Source: Xanthobacteraceae bacterium (GTDB taxonomy: Bacteria > Pseudomonadota > Alphaproteobacteria > Rhizobiales > Xanthobacteraceae). Taken from it: DNA of 64,000 bases. The DNA lies in NCBI GenBank assembly GCA_030037645.1, contig JASHQI010000034.1, forward strand, positions 1 to 64,000, in the 5' to 3' direction. Made by a program: the position numbers and the translations under genes. The notes under the pieces were generated by a model that saw only the letters and a program-made list of their open reading frames with translations, was not told the DNA's origin and did not search any database. This document shows, in pieces, positions 41,385-51,035 of this stretch (positions are counted from its first letter, which is position 1; each line of letters begins with the position of its first letter).

Positions 41385-42110
41385 ATGGCCGAGAAGAGAG
41401 TGCCGTATCAGTTCGATGGCAGGCAGTTCGAAGGCATGATCGTCTATGACGACGGCATGACGGGCAAACGGCCGGCGATTTTCATGCAGCCTGACTGGAA
41501 GGGCGTCTGTGCCGACACGATTGGCCAAGCGCGCACCGTCGCCGGCCGAGATTATGTCGTGCTAATGGCGGACATGTTCGGCGTTGGCTATGGGCAGAGA
41601 CTGAAGACGCAGGAGCAACTGAGGGCCGGCATGCTCGCCGTGCACAAGGACCTGCCTTTCACCATCGCTTGCGGCAGCACCGCCAACGACGCGCTTCTTG
41701 CCGAGGCGCAAAAACTCGGCCTCATCGATGCCAGATGGATAGCAGCGATCGGCTATTGCGCCGGCGGCGGTTTTGCACTCGAGCAAGCGCGCACCGGGGC
41801 GGATTTCAAGGCGGTCGTAGTGTTTCACGTCACCAATCCCAATCCGGTCAAGGCTGGCGCGCCCTGCAACATCAAGGGGCGTGTGCTGGCGATCCACGGC
41901 TCGGCCGATCCCGTCACGCCGAAACCGATGATGGATGCGCTCGAGGAGGAGCTCACCAAAGCCAGGGTCGATTGGCAGGTAATGATGTTTGGCGCCGCAG
42001 TACATTCGTTTTGCGATCCGACCGCCAATGCCGGACCGACACGCTACGACGAAAAACTCTGCCGGAAATCCTATATGTTGATGCGCGACTTTTTCGCCGA
42101 AACTTTGTGA
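41385..42110 (+). CDS. Dienelactone hydrolase family protein
   Basis: IGYCAGGGFALEQA nucleophile elbow, VLAIHGSADPVTP, HSFCDP. Confidence 0.87.
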   Translation: MAEKRVPYQFDGRQFEGMIVYDDGMTGKRPAIFMQPDWKGVCADTIGQARTVAGRDYVVLMADMFGVGYGQRLKTQEQLRAGMLAVHKDLPFTIACGSTANDALLAEAQKLGLIDARWIAAIGYCAGGGFALEQARTGADFKAVVVFHVTNPNPVKAGAPCNIKGRVLAIHGSADPVTPKPMMDALEEELTKARVDWQVMMFGAAVHSFCDPTANAGPTRYDEKLCRKSYMLMRDFFAETL

Positions 42111-42119
42111 GGACGCTAA

Positions 42120-43109
42120 ATGACAATCGGTATCGCACGACGGCATTTCATCGCCGGGCTAGGCGCCACCGCGGCGTGGCCGCTCGCCGCCCCGGCACGC
42201 GGCGCCGAATCCTGGCCCAGCCGCCCGGTGACGATCATCTGCCCATTCTCGGCCGGCCTCTCCACGGACATTCTGACCCGCTTGGTGGCATCCGATCTCG
42301 GCGATCATCTGGGCCAAAATTTTATCGTCGAGAACCGCCCGGGCGCGAATGGCAATATCGGCGCCGAAGCAGCGGCGAGGGCGCAGCCCGACGGTTACAC
42401 GCTCCTGGTGGCAACGGTCGGCCCGCTGGTCAACAACAAGTTCATGTACAAGAACATGGGCTTCGACCCCGATCGGGACTTTGCGCCGATTGTGCTCCTG
42501 GCTTACTCGCCGCTGATCATCGTCGGCAGCCCGAAGATTCCGCCGACGAATTTCAAAGAACTTATCAGCTATGCCAAAACCCATCCCGGCCGGCTCAACG
42601 CCGGAAGCGTCGGCATCGGATCGCAGGCTCAAATCATGGTCGAACTGATCAATAAGCTGGCCGGGATATCCATCGGCCACGTCCCCTATCGGATAACCAA
42701 TGAGGAACTGCCCGACCTGATTGCCGGCGATCTCCAAATCGGCGTCCAGTATATCCCGACGTTCGTTCCGGCCGTGCAGTCGGGAATGATCAGAGGGCTT
42801 GCGGTCACCAGCCTCAAGCGTTTGCCGAACTTGCCCAATGTGCCAACTGTGGACGAATCGGGTTTGCCGGGCTTCGAGGCCACCGGGTGGGCCGCGCTGC
42901 TGGCTCCGGCCGGCACGCCGCACGCGATCATCGACAGCATCAATACCACTGTGAACACTTATTTGACGAGCGCCGCAGGCAAGCAGCAACTCGACAAGAT
43001 ATGGATGACGCCGATGGGGGGCACGCCGGACCAGCTCAAAGCCTACCTCGCGAGCGAAAATGCCAAATGGGGGCCGATCGTCAAGCAAGCTGGTATCAAG
43101 CTGGAATAG
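42120..43109 (+). CDS. Tripartite tricarboxylate transporter-type (Bug) substrate-binding protein
   Basis: WPSRPVTIICPFSAG; FIVENRPGANGNIGAEAAARAQPDGYTLL; signal peptide. Confidence 0.92.
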   Translation: MTIGIARRHFIAGLGATAAWPLAAPARGAESWPSRPVTIICPFSAGLSTDILTRLVASDLGDHLGQNFIVENRPGANGNIGAEAAARAQPDGYTLLVATVGPLVNNKFMYKNMGFDPDRDFAPIVLLAYSPLIIVGSPKIPPTNFKELISYAKTHPGRLNAGSVGIGSQAQIMVELINKLAGISIGHVPYRITNEELPDLIAGDLQIGVQYIPTFVPAVQSGMIRGLAVTSLKRLPNLPNVPTVDESGLPGFEATGWAALLAPAGTPHAIIDSINTTVNTYLTSAAGKQQLDKIWMTPMGGTPDQLKAYLASENAKWGPIVKQAGIKLE

Positions 43110-43256
43110 TCGACTTTCCCCGACGCGCGTGCATCAAGATCCAGGTTCTGCGGCATCTCACTTCATGCTTCGCCGCGCTGGCGACCGGCTTTCAGCAAAC
43201 GTGATAAGGATTCATCTCAGTCTACATCACGCTATTCAATCAAGAGCAATCGCGCC

Positions 43257-44123
43257 ATGCCTGAACGTTTGCCGAGCAACACCTGCGATACCCACTTGCA
43301 CATCTTTGGCGATGCCAGGACCTATCCGGCCGGAAATCCGCACGCGCTTTATCAGCCACCGCAGGACTGCACCTTCGAAACCGTGAAGGCATTGCACGAC
43401 GCGATGGGCGTCGATCGTGCAGTGTTCGTGCAACCCACCATCTACGGCAACGATCACAGTCTGCTATACGACGTCCTCAAAGCCGCGCCGAAGACGAAAT
43501 ATCGTGGTGTCGCCATCATCGACGACAGCGTCAGCGACGCGGAATTGGAACGGCTTAACAGCGTCGGCGTACGCGGGGCGCGTTTCAACTTTGGTGGCCG
43601 CTTCAAGCTTGCACCGAGCGTTGCGGGTTTCCGCCGCGGTCTCGCGCGCGTCCGCGAGATCGGCTGGTTCATCAAGATCTTCGGCTTCGAAGATGACTTC
43701 CTTGCCGTTGAGAGCGAACTGCGTAATCTTGAGTGTTCCGCCATCATCGACCACATGGGCGGACCCGATTACCGGCGCGGCGCCTCGCAGCCCGCCATTC
43801 GCCTGATCCTCGATCTCCTCAGAAACGACAATTGGTGGGTTGGGCTTTCAAACGGCGACCTGCGTTCCCACGTCGGATATCCATGGGATGACGCGGTGGA
43901 GTTCGGCCGCCTGCTCTATCAAGCGGCGCCGGAGCGTTGCCTATGGGGAACCGACTGGCCGCACGTCCATCGTTTTATTCGGCCGGACAAGGACGGGCAC
44001 TCCGATTACGGCGCCGAGCACGAGTTCAAGCGCTTGGCGCTCTTGGAGCGATACGTTCCCGATCGTCGGGCGCGCGACCGCATATTGGTCGACAATCCGG
44101 CAAGATTCTTCGGCTTCAATTAG
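43257..44123 (+). CDS. Amidohydrolase family 2 protein (2-pyrone-4,6-dicarboxylate lactonase-like)
   Basis: CDTHLHIFGDARTYP, IDHMGGPDYRRGA, LWGTDWPHVHRF. Confidence 0.88.
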   Translation: MPERLPSNTCDTHLHIFGDARTYPAGNPHALYQPPQDCTFETVKALHDAMGVDRAVFVQPTIYGNDHSLLYDVLKAAPKTKYRGVAIIDDSVSDAELERLNSVGVRGARFNFGGRFKLAPSVAGFRRGLARVREIGWFIKIFGFEDDFLAVESELRNLECSAIIDHMGGPDYRRGASQPAIRLILDLLRNDNWWVGLSNGDLRSHVGYPWDDAVEFGRLLYQAAPERCLWGTDWPHVHRFIRPDKDGHSDYGAEHEFKRLALLERYVPDRRARDRILVDNPARFFGFN

Positions 44124-44144
44124 GCGGCACGTGCGGCCGATGCA

Positions 44145-45263
44145 TCAAATGCGCAGCGCATGATCGGCATGCGTGTACGGCAACTTCAGCGCATCGGCGA
44201 CGGCGCGATAGGTGATGTGGCCGTCGTGTACGTTGAGCCCATCGCGCAAATGCGCGTCATCGCTAAGCGCCCGGCGCCAGCCTTTGTCGGCAAGTGCGAG
44301 CACGAAGGAGGTCGTCATATTGCTCAACGCGAACGTCGAGGTGCGCGCGACCGCACCCGGCATGTTGGTCACGCAATAGTGCACGACGTCATCGACCACG
44401 TAAGTCGGATGCGAATGGGTTGTCGGCCGCGAGGTCTCGGCGCAGCCGCCCTGGTCGATGGCGACATCGACGATCACCGAGCCGGCCTTCATCGCTCTGA
44501 CCGTTTGCGCGGAGATCAATTTCGGCGCTTTTGCGCCCGGCACCAGCACCGTTGCGATCACAAGATCCGCGCGCCGGCAAAACAGCTCCACCACGTCCCG
44601 GGTGGAGAACAGCGTGCGCACGCGGCTGCCGAGCTGCGCGGCGACGCGGCGCAGCGCCTCCGGATTGCGGTCGAGCACCGCGACATCGGCACCCATTCCG
44701 GATGCGATCAGCGCCGCATTGGTCCCGGCAACGCCGCCGCCGAGAATCACGACGCTCGCCGGCGAAACGCCGGGCACGCCGGACAGTAACACACCGCGCC
44801 CGCTATTCTCCTTTTCAAGGCAGCGCGCGCCGACATGAGGCGCCATGCGGCCGGCGACCTCCGACATCGGCGTGAGCAGGGGTAACGAGCGCTCCGGGCC
44901 CGTCACCGTCTCGTAGGCGATTGCAGTGACGCCCGAGGCCATCAGATCTTCGGTCTGCTCGCGGTCGGGCGCGAGGTGCAAATAGGCGAACAGCACCTGC
45001 CCGCGGCGAAGCTTTTTGCGTTCGCCCGCGAGTGGCTCTTTCACTTTGACAATCAGCTCGGCGCGACCAAACAGAGCGTCGGCGTTTTGCACGATTTCGG
45101 CGCCTGCGGCCTGGTAATCGCCGTCTGGCAAGCCCGCTCCGGATCCGGCGCCGGTCTCGATCATGACCTGATGGCCCTTCTCGGTCAGCTCGCGTATCGT
45201 CGACGGCACGATGCCGACGCGGTATTCGTTGTCCTTGATTTCTTTCGGCACGCCGACCAGCAT
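44145..45263 (-). CDS. ald: Alanine dehydrogenase
   Basis: MLVGVPKEIKDNEYRVGIVPSTIRELTEKGH; GGGVAGTNAALIASGMGADVAVLDRN; VDVAIDQGGCAETSRPTTHSHPTY. Confidence 0.95.
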   Translation of the reverse strand: MLVGVPKEIKDNEYRVGIVPSTIRELTEKGHQVMIETGAGSGAGLPDGDYQAAGAEIVQNADALFGRAELIVKVKEPLAGERKKLRRGQVLFAYLHLAPDREQTEDLMASGVTAIAYETVTGPERSLPLLTPMSEVAGRMAPHVGARCLEKENSGRGVLLSGVPGVSPASVVILGGGVAGTNAALIASGMGADVAVLDRNPEALRRVAAQLGSRVRTLFSTRDVVELFCRRADLVIATVLVPGAKAPKLISAQTVRAMKAGSVIVDVAIDQGGCAETSRPTTHSHPTYVVDDVVHYCVTNMPGAVARTSTFALSNMTTSFVLALADKGWRRALSDDAHLRDGLNVHDGHITYRAVADALKLPYTHADHALRI

Positions 45264-45274
45264 GGCGATTTGCC

Positions 45275-46369
45275 TCAGCCCTGGACCGGCTCCGTACCCA
45301 CGATCTCGATGCCGAAGCCGGAAAGCCCAACATAGGTCAGGCGGCGCGAGGACGTTAGCAGCCGGATCGAGTTGACACCGAGATCCTTGAGAATCTGTGC
45401 GCCAAGGCCGACCGCACGCCATTGCCGCGTGCGCGCCTCCTCCGATGCGGTGTCGCTGGATTTCGGGATGGAAATTACCGGCACGCCGGCCGTGCCGTCG
45501 CGGAGCAGCACCAGCACTCCCCTGCCCTCGGCCTTGAAGCGCGCGAGTGCCTGATGGATCGGCTTCGCGCCGCCGAACACGTCGGAGATGATGTTGGCAC
45601 GGTGCAACCGCGTCAACACGTTCTTGCCGTCACCGATGCGGCCGTGGACGAACGCCATGTGATGGACAGGATCGAACGGCGTGATGAAGGCATACCCGGT
45701 CAGCGTACCGATCTCGGATTCCACTGGGAACTCGCCGACCCGCTCGATCAACTTGTCGCGCGCCTGCCGATAGGCGATCAGCTCTGCGATCGAGAGGCGC
45801 TGCAACTTATGGTGCTGCGCAAATGCGGCAAGCTCGGTCCCCCTCATCACCGTGCCGTCGTCATTCATCAATTCTGCGAGCACGCCGACCGGCGGCAAGC
45901 CGGCGAGACGACAAAAGTCGACACAGGCTTCGGTATGGCCGGAACGCATCAGCACGCCGCCCTCCTTCGCCACCAGCGGAAACACATGGCCGGGCCGCAC
46001 AAAGTCGGACGCACCACTATTGCCGTTGGCGAGAGCGCGCACGGTATTGCTACGTTCTTCCGCGGAAATCCCGGTGGTGAGCCCATGACGGACATCGACG
46101 GAGACGGTGAATGCGGTACCAAGGGGCGCGTCGTTGAACGCCACCATCGGATCGAGATGGAGCCGCCGCGCCTCCTCCGGCGCAAGCGGCGCGCACACGA
46201 TGCCCGACGTGTTGCGGATGATGAACGCCATCTTTTCAGGCGTGCATAAGCTCGCCGCGACAAACAGGTCGCCTTCGTTCTCGCGGTCATCGTCATCGGC
46301 AACGATAATGATCTCGCCGCGCGCGAACGCTGCTACGGCGGCCCGAATTCGTTGGTGAGCATCGTCCAT
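45275..46369 (-). CDS. ribB: 3,4-dihydroxy-2-butanone-4-phosphate synthase fused to a degenerate GTP cyclohydrolase II domain (RibBX-like)
   Basis: IIVADDDDRENEGDLFVAA, RPGHVFPLVAKEGGVLMRSGHTEACVD; the C-terminal GCHII region lacks the zinc cysteines. Confidence 0.9.
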   Translation of the reverse strand: MDDAHQRIRAAVAAFARGEIIIVADDDDRENEGDLFVAASLCTPEKMAFIIRNTSGIVCAPLAPEEARRLHLDPMVAFNDAPLGTAFTVSVDVRHGLTTGISAEERSNTVRALANGNSGASDFVRPGHVFPLVAKEGGVLMRSGHTEACVDFCRLAGLPPVGVLAELMNDDGTVMRGTELAAFAQHHKLQRLSIAELIAYRQARDKLIERVGEFPVESEIGTLTGYAFITPFDPVHHMAFVHGRIGDGKNVLTRLHRANIISDVFGGAKPIHQALARFKAEGRGVLVLLRDGTAGVPVISIPKSSDTASEEARTRQWRAVGLGAQILKDLGVNSIRLLTSSRRLTYVGLSGFGIEIVGTEPVQG

Positions 46370-46405
46370 GTTGGTTTTTTCAATCTCGTCGGTACGCTGC
46401 CGTGA

Positions 46406-47533
46406 TCAGGGCGCCCGGGGCGGCGAAAACGGCCACGATGGTGTTTCCCCCACCTGTCCGCGCTGACGCAGATAATGATCGGCAATCACGCATGCCACCA
46501 TAGCCTCGCCGATCGGTACCGCGCGAATGCCAACGCAAGGATCGTGGCGCCCGGTCGTCGAGATTTCGGTCTCATGACCGTAACGGTCGACGGTGCGGCG
46601 CGGAATGAGAATCGAGGAGGTAGGCTTGACCGCAAAACGCGCCACCACAGGCTGGCCGGTCGAAATGCCGCCAAGAATCCCCCCGGCATTGTTGGACAAA
46701 AAGACTGGCTTGCCATCGTTGCCCATGCGTATTTCGTCGCCATTCTGTTCGCCGCTGAGCTCGGCTGCACCGAAGCCGGCACCGATCTCGACGCCTTTCA
46801 CAGCATTGATGCCCATGAGTGCCGCGGCAAGATCGCCGTCGAGCTTGCCGTATATCGGCGAACCGAGGCCGGCCGGCACACCATCGGCTACAACCTCGAT
46901 CACCGCGCCAATCGAAGAGCCACGTTTACGGACGCCGTCCAGATATTCGGCAAAAAACTTGGCCTTGTCGGCATCCGGACAGAAGAAGGCATTGCGGTCG
47001 ACCTCGGCCCAATCCCAGCGTGTCCGATCAATTCGATGCGGCCCCATCTGCACGAGTGCGCCGCGGACCGCAAGGCCAGGAACCACCTTGCGCGCGATGG
47101 CGCCGGCAGCGACACGCATCGCCGTTTCGCGAGCCGACTGACGGCCGCCGCCGCGGTAGTCGCGCAAGCCGTATTTGACGTCGTAAGTATAATCGGCATG
47201 GCCGGGACGATATTTGTCCTTGATGTCGGAGTAATCCTTCGCGCGCTGATCGACATTATCGATGATCAGCGCGATCGGCGTACCGGTGGTCACTTGCATC
47301 CCGGCTGCCTCGTCAAGAAACACGCCCGAAAGGATTTTGACCGCGTCCGGCTCCTGCCGCTGCGTGGTGAAGCGCGATTGGCCGGGCCGCCGCCGATCGA
47401 GGTAGGGCTGGATATCGCGCTCGCTGAGCGGTATCCGCGGCGGGCAGCCGTCCACCACGCAGCCGATCGCAGGACCGTGGCTTTCGCCGAAGGTCGTGAC
47501 GCGAAACAAATGTCCGAATGTATTGAACGACAT
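46406..47533 (-). CDS. aroC: Chorismate synthase
   Basis: [61 protein letters not shown]. Confidence 0.97.
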   Translation of the reverse strand: MSFNTFGHLFRVTTFGESHGPAIGCVVDGCPPRIPLSERDIQPYLDRRRPGQSRFTTQRQEPDAVKILSGVFLDEAAGMQVTTGTPIALIIDNVDQRAKDYSDIKDKYRPGHADYTYDVKYGLRDYRGGGRQSARETAMRVAAGAIARKVVPGLAVRGALVQMGPHRIDRTRWDWAEVDRNAFFCPDADKAKFFAEYLDGVRKRGSSIGAVIEVVADGVPAGLGSPIYGKLDGDLAAALMGINAVKGVEIGAGFGAAELSGEQNGDEIRMGNDGKPVFLSNNAGGILGGISTGQPVVARFAVKPTSSILIPRRTVDRYGHETEISTTGRHDPCVGIRAVPIGEAMVACVIADHYLRQRGQVGETPSWPFSPPRAP

Positions 47534-47982
47534 GGCTGGACATGCTGGCGCGATAACGACGCGCAACGACGCGCAATGGCTTTCAGGCGCGTTAGGCTTG
47601 GTTAGCCCGCGCCTAGCATCGGGTCAAATACTGCGGCCACCCAATGTCCGGCGACCTTTACCGCCGTTCTCGCGCTGCAACAGAATTCCGCGGACGGCTC
47701 TGAATGCAGCGATAATCGTCCAATCAATTGAACAGGCGTGGACGTGCCTGACCGCCTGCCGTTCATGCCACATTCATCTCGCTGAACAATGGTTAATAAA
47801 AACGTGAATATCCGTTAACATACGGAAAAATAAAGGTTATTTTCGCTTTTTTCGTTGCGGCATACGCCGTTCTGTGCCATCGTTGACAACGGTAAGGGGG
47901 GCGAAAGCCCAGGGAACGCAACAATTCGCGGAGCTAGAACTCAACCCTACCGTCGTTTCAACACCGAACAAGGACGCAAGCC

Positions 47983-48027
47983 ATGGCGAAGAAGCCGAAG
48001 AAGAAGATGAATAAGAAATCGAAGTAA
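47983..48027 (+). CDS. Candidate 14-aa lysine-rich micro-ORF
   Basis: MAKKPKKKMNKKSK*; AAGGA-type SD about 10 nt upstream; followed at 48109 by a strong hairpin with T-run. Confidence 0.35.
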   Translation: MAKKPKKKMNKKSK

Positions 48028-48108
48028 CTGACGGTTGCGCACGCTTCATACTGAGGCAGCGCCGTCAACTTCGGATTTTGCGAGGTGCCTGCAGTGGTGC
48101 CTCGAGGG

Positions 48109-48144
48109 AACGGCCGGACCGATGTCCGGTCGTTTCCATTTTTT
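48109..48144 (+). terminator. Rho-independent terminator
   Basis: AACGGCCGGAC-CGAT-GTCCGGTCGTT 11-bp stem (one G.U) followed by tcca then TTTTTT. Confidence 0.75.
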
Positions 48145-48316
48145 GCGACAAAGCCATTCGGCGGCCGAACGCAAGTTGGGCCGTTTTTGTTTGGCGAAGT
48201 TGTCGCGGACATGCTTGATTGTTAATTCACTTGGGCACGTTCAATATTCCGCACGGGCGACTTTGCGGCCAGGCTGAGCGGCGGGAGCGATCGCCGGGAC
48301 CTCCAGCGTAGGGGGA

Positions 48317-50338
48317 ATGGTTACGGTCATGCCGGACGAATCGGGAGACGCGCCACTATCAGTACAATCCGGTGATCACCTCGAATACGCTCGACTGCTC
48401 CGCCAAGTCGATCTGTTCTCCGGCCTCGATCGCGTCACACTGGCCAAGCTCTCGGCCCATCTACAACCGCGGTCCTACGCGGCGCACGCTGTCATTTTCC
48501 GTCAAGGGGACGCAGGCGACGCCTTTTATTTGGTGGCGAGCGGGTCGGTCGGCGTGTACGCCATCGATCGGACCGGCGCCATCGAGACACGGGTGAAGGT
48601 ACTTCATTCAGGCGAGCCGTTCGGCGAAATGGCTCTGCTCAGCAACATCCCACGGACTGCCAGCATCAAGGTCGAGACCGACTGCGAGGTGCTGCGCCTC
48701 GATCGCAACAGCTTCATCGAACTGGTCCGTCAAGAACCGAGCGTGGCGCTGGCGATTGCGGCGACACTCAGCGGTCGTCTCGCGGCCATGCTTGATCAGC
48801 CTCGCGGCACGTCTGCCGACACCCTGGATGACGCGCAGCCTTCACAACCGAGCCCCGTCCGCGACGGCAGCCCGACCACCGACCAAGGCAAAGCAGCGGC
48901 AGCCGCGGCTGTAACCGCGGTCGCCCGGCGGCAATGGCCGCCCGGCCGCACCGTCATCGCACTTGCCGCCGCCGTTGCTATCTTTGCACTCGGCTGGACG
49001 GTGTCTCCGCCACATGGGCTGACCTCGGTCGCGTGGCACGGGCTCGTGGCACTTTTGGCGATTCTGCCGGCGTTGGTGCTCGACGCGCTGCTTGAAGGCA
49101 TCCTGGGGCTCCTGCTCGCCTGCGCATGGGTACTCTCCGGGGTGACCAGTGCCAGCGAAGCGCTTTCCGGCTTTGCCACCGCCAGCTGGGTCCTGGTTGT
49201 CTGCGTCCTCATTATCGGTGCGGCGATCACGCAGACCGGCGTGCTCTACCGGCTGGCGTTGGAAACCATCACCCATATGCGCGGTGGATTCGTCGGCGAG
49301 GCGACCGCCTTGGCCTGCGCCGGGCAAATCTTGGGCCCAGCGGTGCCGAACGCTACCAGCCGCATCATCATCATTGCGCCAATGCTGCGCGAACTCGTCG
49401 ATGCCTTGGGCTATGCGCCGAAATCCAAGGGTGCGGCAGGCCTCGCGATGGCGGTATTGATCGGCTTCGGCCAGATGGCCGCGACGACGCTGACCAGCGC
49501 CACCACATCCGTCCTCGTCGCCGCGGTGCTACCGGCGCAAGTGCGCGGCAGCATCAATTGGATCACCTGGACGATCTATGGCGCGCCGTTCAATCTCATC
49601 TTGTTCGTCGGCACCATGGGCACGATCCTATGGTGCTACCGCCCACCCTCCGGCCGGAGCCAGCCATCGAGCGAGCGAGCCAAATCGCTGGAGTTGCAGC
49701 GCGCGTTGCTCGGACCGATGTCGAGGGAGGAGAAAGTCGCGTTGTGGGTGGGCGTTGGGCTTCTGACTGGCTTCGTCACGCAGCCGCTGCACGGTATTAA
49801 TCCGGGGTGGGTGGCCGCAATCGCGGTGGGGGTGCTTTCTGCGACCCGCGTCATAACCGCCAACACGCTACGCGCGGTCAATTGGAATTTTGCCCTGTTG
49901 TTCGGCATCCTCATTAGCCTGGCAACGGTATTCGGGCATAGTGGGCTCGATCGCTGGGTTGCGGGTCGCGTAGCCGGTGTCATGGGTGATTTAGCATCGT
50001 CGCGGGTCGCCTTCGTCGTGGTCCTGGCGCTGTTCTGCTTCGCCGTGAGTTTCGTTGTGCGCTGGCAAGCGGCTGCACCCCTCGTCACCATTGCGCTGGC
50101 GCCGGTCGCCTCGGCGTCGGGCATCCATCCTTTTATCGTCGGCCTAATCGCCGTGATTGCCTGCAACGGTTTCTTCCTGCCCTATCAAAGCACGACTTAT
50201 CTGGCGCTCGACGCCGGCACCGGTCGAGCGCTATTCACCCATGCGCAGGCGACGGCCACCGCAATCGCGTTTGCCGTGTGGACCGTCATCGCGGCGGCGC
50301 TGAGCGTCCCGGTCTGGCACTTGATGGGGTTGATGTAG
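48317..50338 (+). CDS. Cyclic nucleotide-binding-domain protein fused to SLC13/DASS-type permease
   Basis: N-term FRQGDAGDAFYLVASGSVGVY...GEPFGEMALLSNIPRTASIKVETDCEVLRLDR; C-term multi-TM transporter with GPAVPNATSRIIIIAPM. Confidence 0.85.
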   Translation: MVTVMPDESGDAPLSVQSGDHLEYARLLRQVDLFSGLDRVTLAKLSAHLQPRSYAAHAVIFRQGDAGDAFYLVASGSVGVYAIDRTGAIETRVKVLHSGEPFGEMALLSNIPRTASIKVETDCEVLRLDRNSFIELVRQEPSVALAIAATLSGRLAAMLDQPRGTSADTLDDAQPSQPSPVRDGSPTTDQGKAAAAAAVTAVARRQWPPGRTVIALAAAVAIFALGWTVSPPHGLTSVAWHGLVALLAILPALVLDALLEGILGLLLACAWVLSGVTSASEALSGFATASWVLVVCVLIIGAAITQTGVLYRLALETITHMRGGFVGEATALACAGQILGPAVPNATSRIIIIAPMLRELVDALGYAPKSKGAAGLAMAVLIGFGQMAATTLTSATTSVLVAAVLPAQVRGSINWITWTIYGAPFNLILFVGTMGTILWCYRPPSGRSQPSSERAKSLELQRALLGPMSREEKVALWVGVGLLTGFVTQPLHGINPGWVAAIAVGVLSATRVITANTLRAVNWNFALLFGILISLATVFGHSGLDRWVAGRVAGVMGDLASSRVAFVVVLALFCFAVSFVVRWQAAAPLVTIALAPVASASGIHPFIVGLIAVIACNGFFLPYQSTTYLALDAGTGRALFTHAQATATAIAFAVWTVIAAALSVPVWHLMGLM

Positions 50339-50344
50339 ACCAAG

Positions 50345-50938
50345 CTACGAATAGCGCGCCAGCGTGCCGCCGGAGAACACATAGACGACGCCGTGCAAAA
50401 TATCGGCATGCACAGCTTGCTCCTCGGACACGATATGAAAATTTGCCATCAGTGACCGTACGATACCGCCGTGTGCAACCACAACACTGTCGCGCGTGAG
50501 CGCAGCGTACCAGGCGCCAACGCGCTCGGCGACGTCGCGATAGGATTCGCCGCCAGGCGGCTCAAATCCCCATTTGTCGCGTTCGCGCCGCACCAGCGCC
50601 TCCGGGTCGCGGGCCTCGATCTCCGGCAGCGTCGAACCTTCCCATTCTCCATAGGAAATTTCCATCAGTCTGTTGTCGATCGCGTAGCCGAGCGGATCGA
50701 GACCAAGTGCCGCGCGTACCAATTCCATGGTTTCCCGTGCCCGTTTCAGCGGGCTCGACACATAGGCGAGATCGTCGGCACGGTGGCCCTCGCGCACAAA
50801 CAAGTCGTTCAGCACGGTGGCGCAATCTCTCGCCTGTTCGCGGCCGCGCGCGTTGAGCATCGTTTCGTAACGGCCCTGCAGGCGTTGCGCGACGTTAAAG
50901 TCGGTCTCGCCGTGCCTGATCAAATAGATAACCGGCAT
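50345..50938 (-). CDS. Histidine phosphatase family protein (phosphoglycerate mutase-like)
   Basis: VIYLIRHGETDFNVAQRLQGR; YVSSPLKRARETME; VVAHGGIVRSL. Confidence 0.93.
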   Translation of the reverse strand: MPVIYLIRHGETDFNVAQRLQGRYETMLNARGREQARDCATVLNDLFVREGHRADDLAYVSSPLKRARETMELVRAALGLDPLGYAIDNRLMEISYGEWEGSTLPEIEARDPEALVRRERDKWGFEPPGGESYRDVAERVGAWYAALTRDSVVVAHGGIVRSLMANFHIVSEEQAVHADILHGVVYVFSGGTLARYS

Positions 50939-51035
50939 CCGATTCGAATTTCCGCTCGCCCACGCGATCCAGCTTTCCTTCACCGCACGCAATACTGAAT
51001 TGCTGCTGTCGAGAACAAGCTCAGATTAGCCCAGC

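Noticed and set aside
42159-43088. 309-aa minus-strand ORF antisense to the Bug binding protein
   Set aside because: Shadow ORF; plus strand has signal peptide and family motifs.
46370-46405. FMN riboswitch upstream of ribB
   Set aside because: The gap between aroC and ribB start is only about 36 bp and shows no RFN-like structure.
46475-47605. 376-aa plus-strand ORF antisense to aroC
   Set aside because: Shadow of chorismate synthase with no protein-like motifs.
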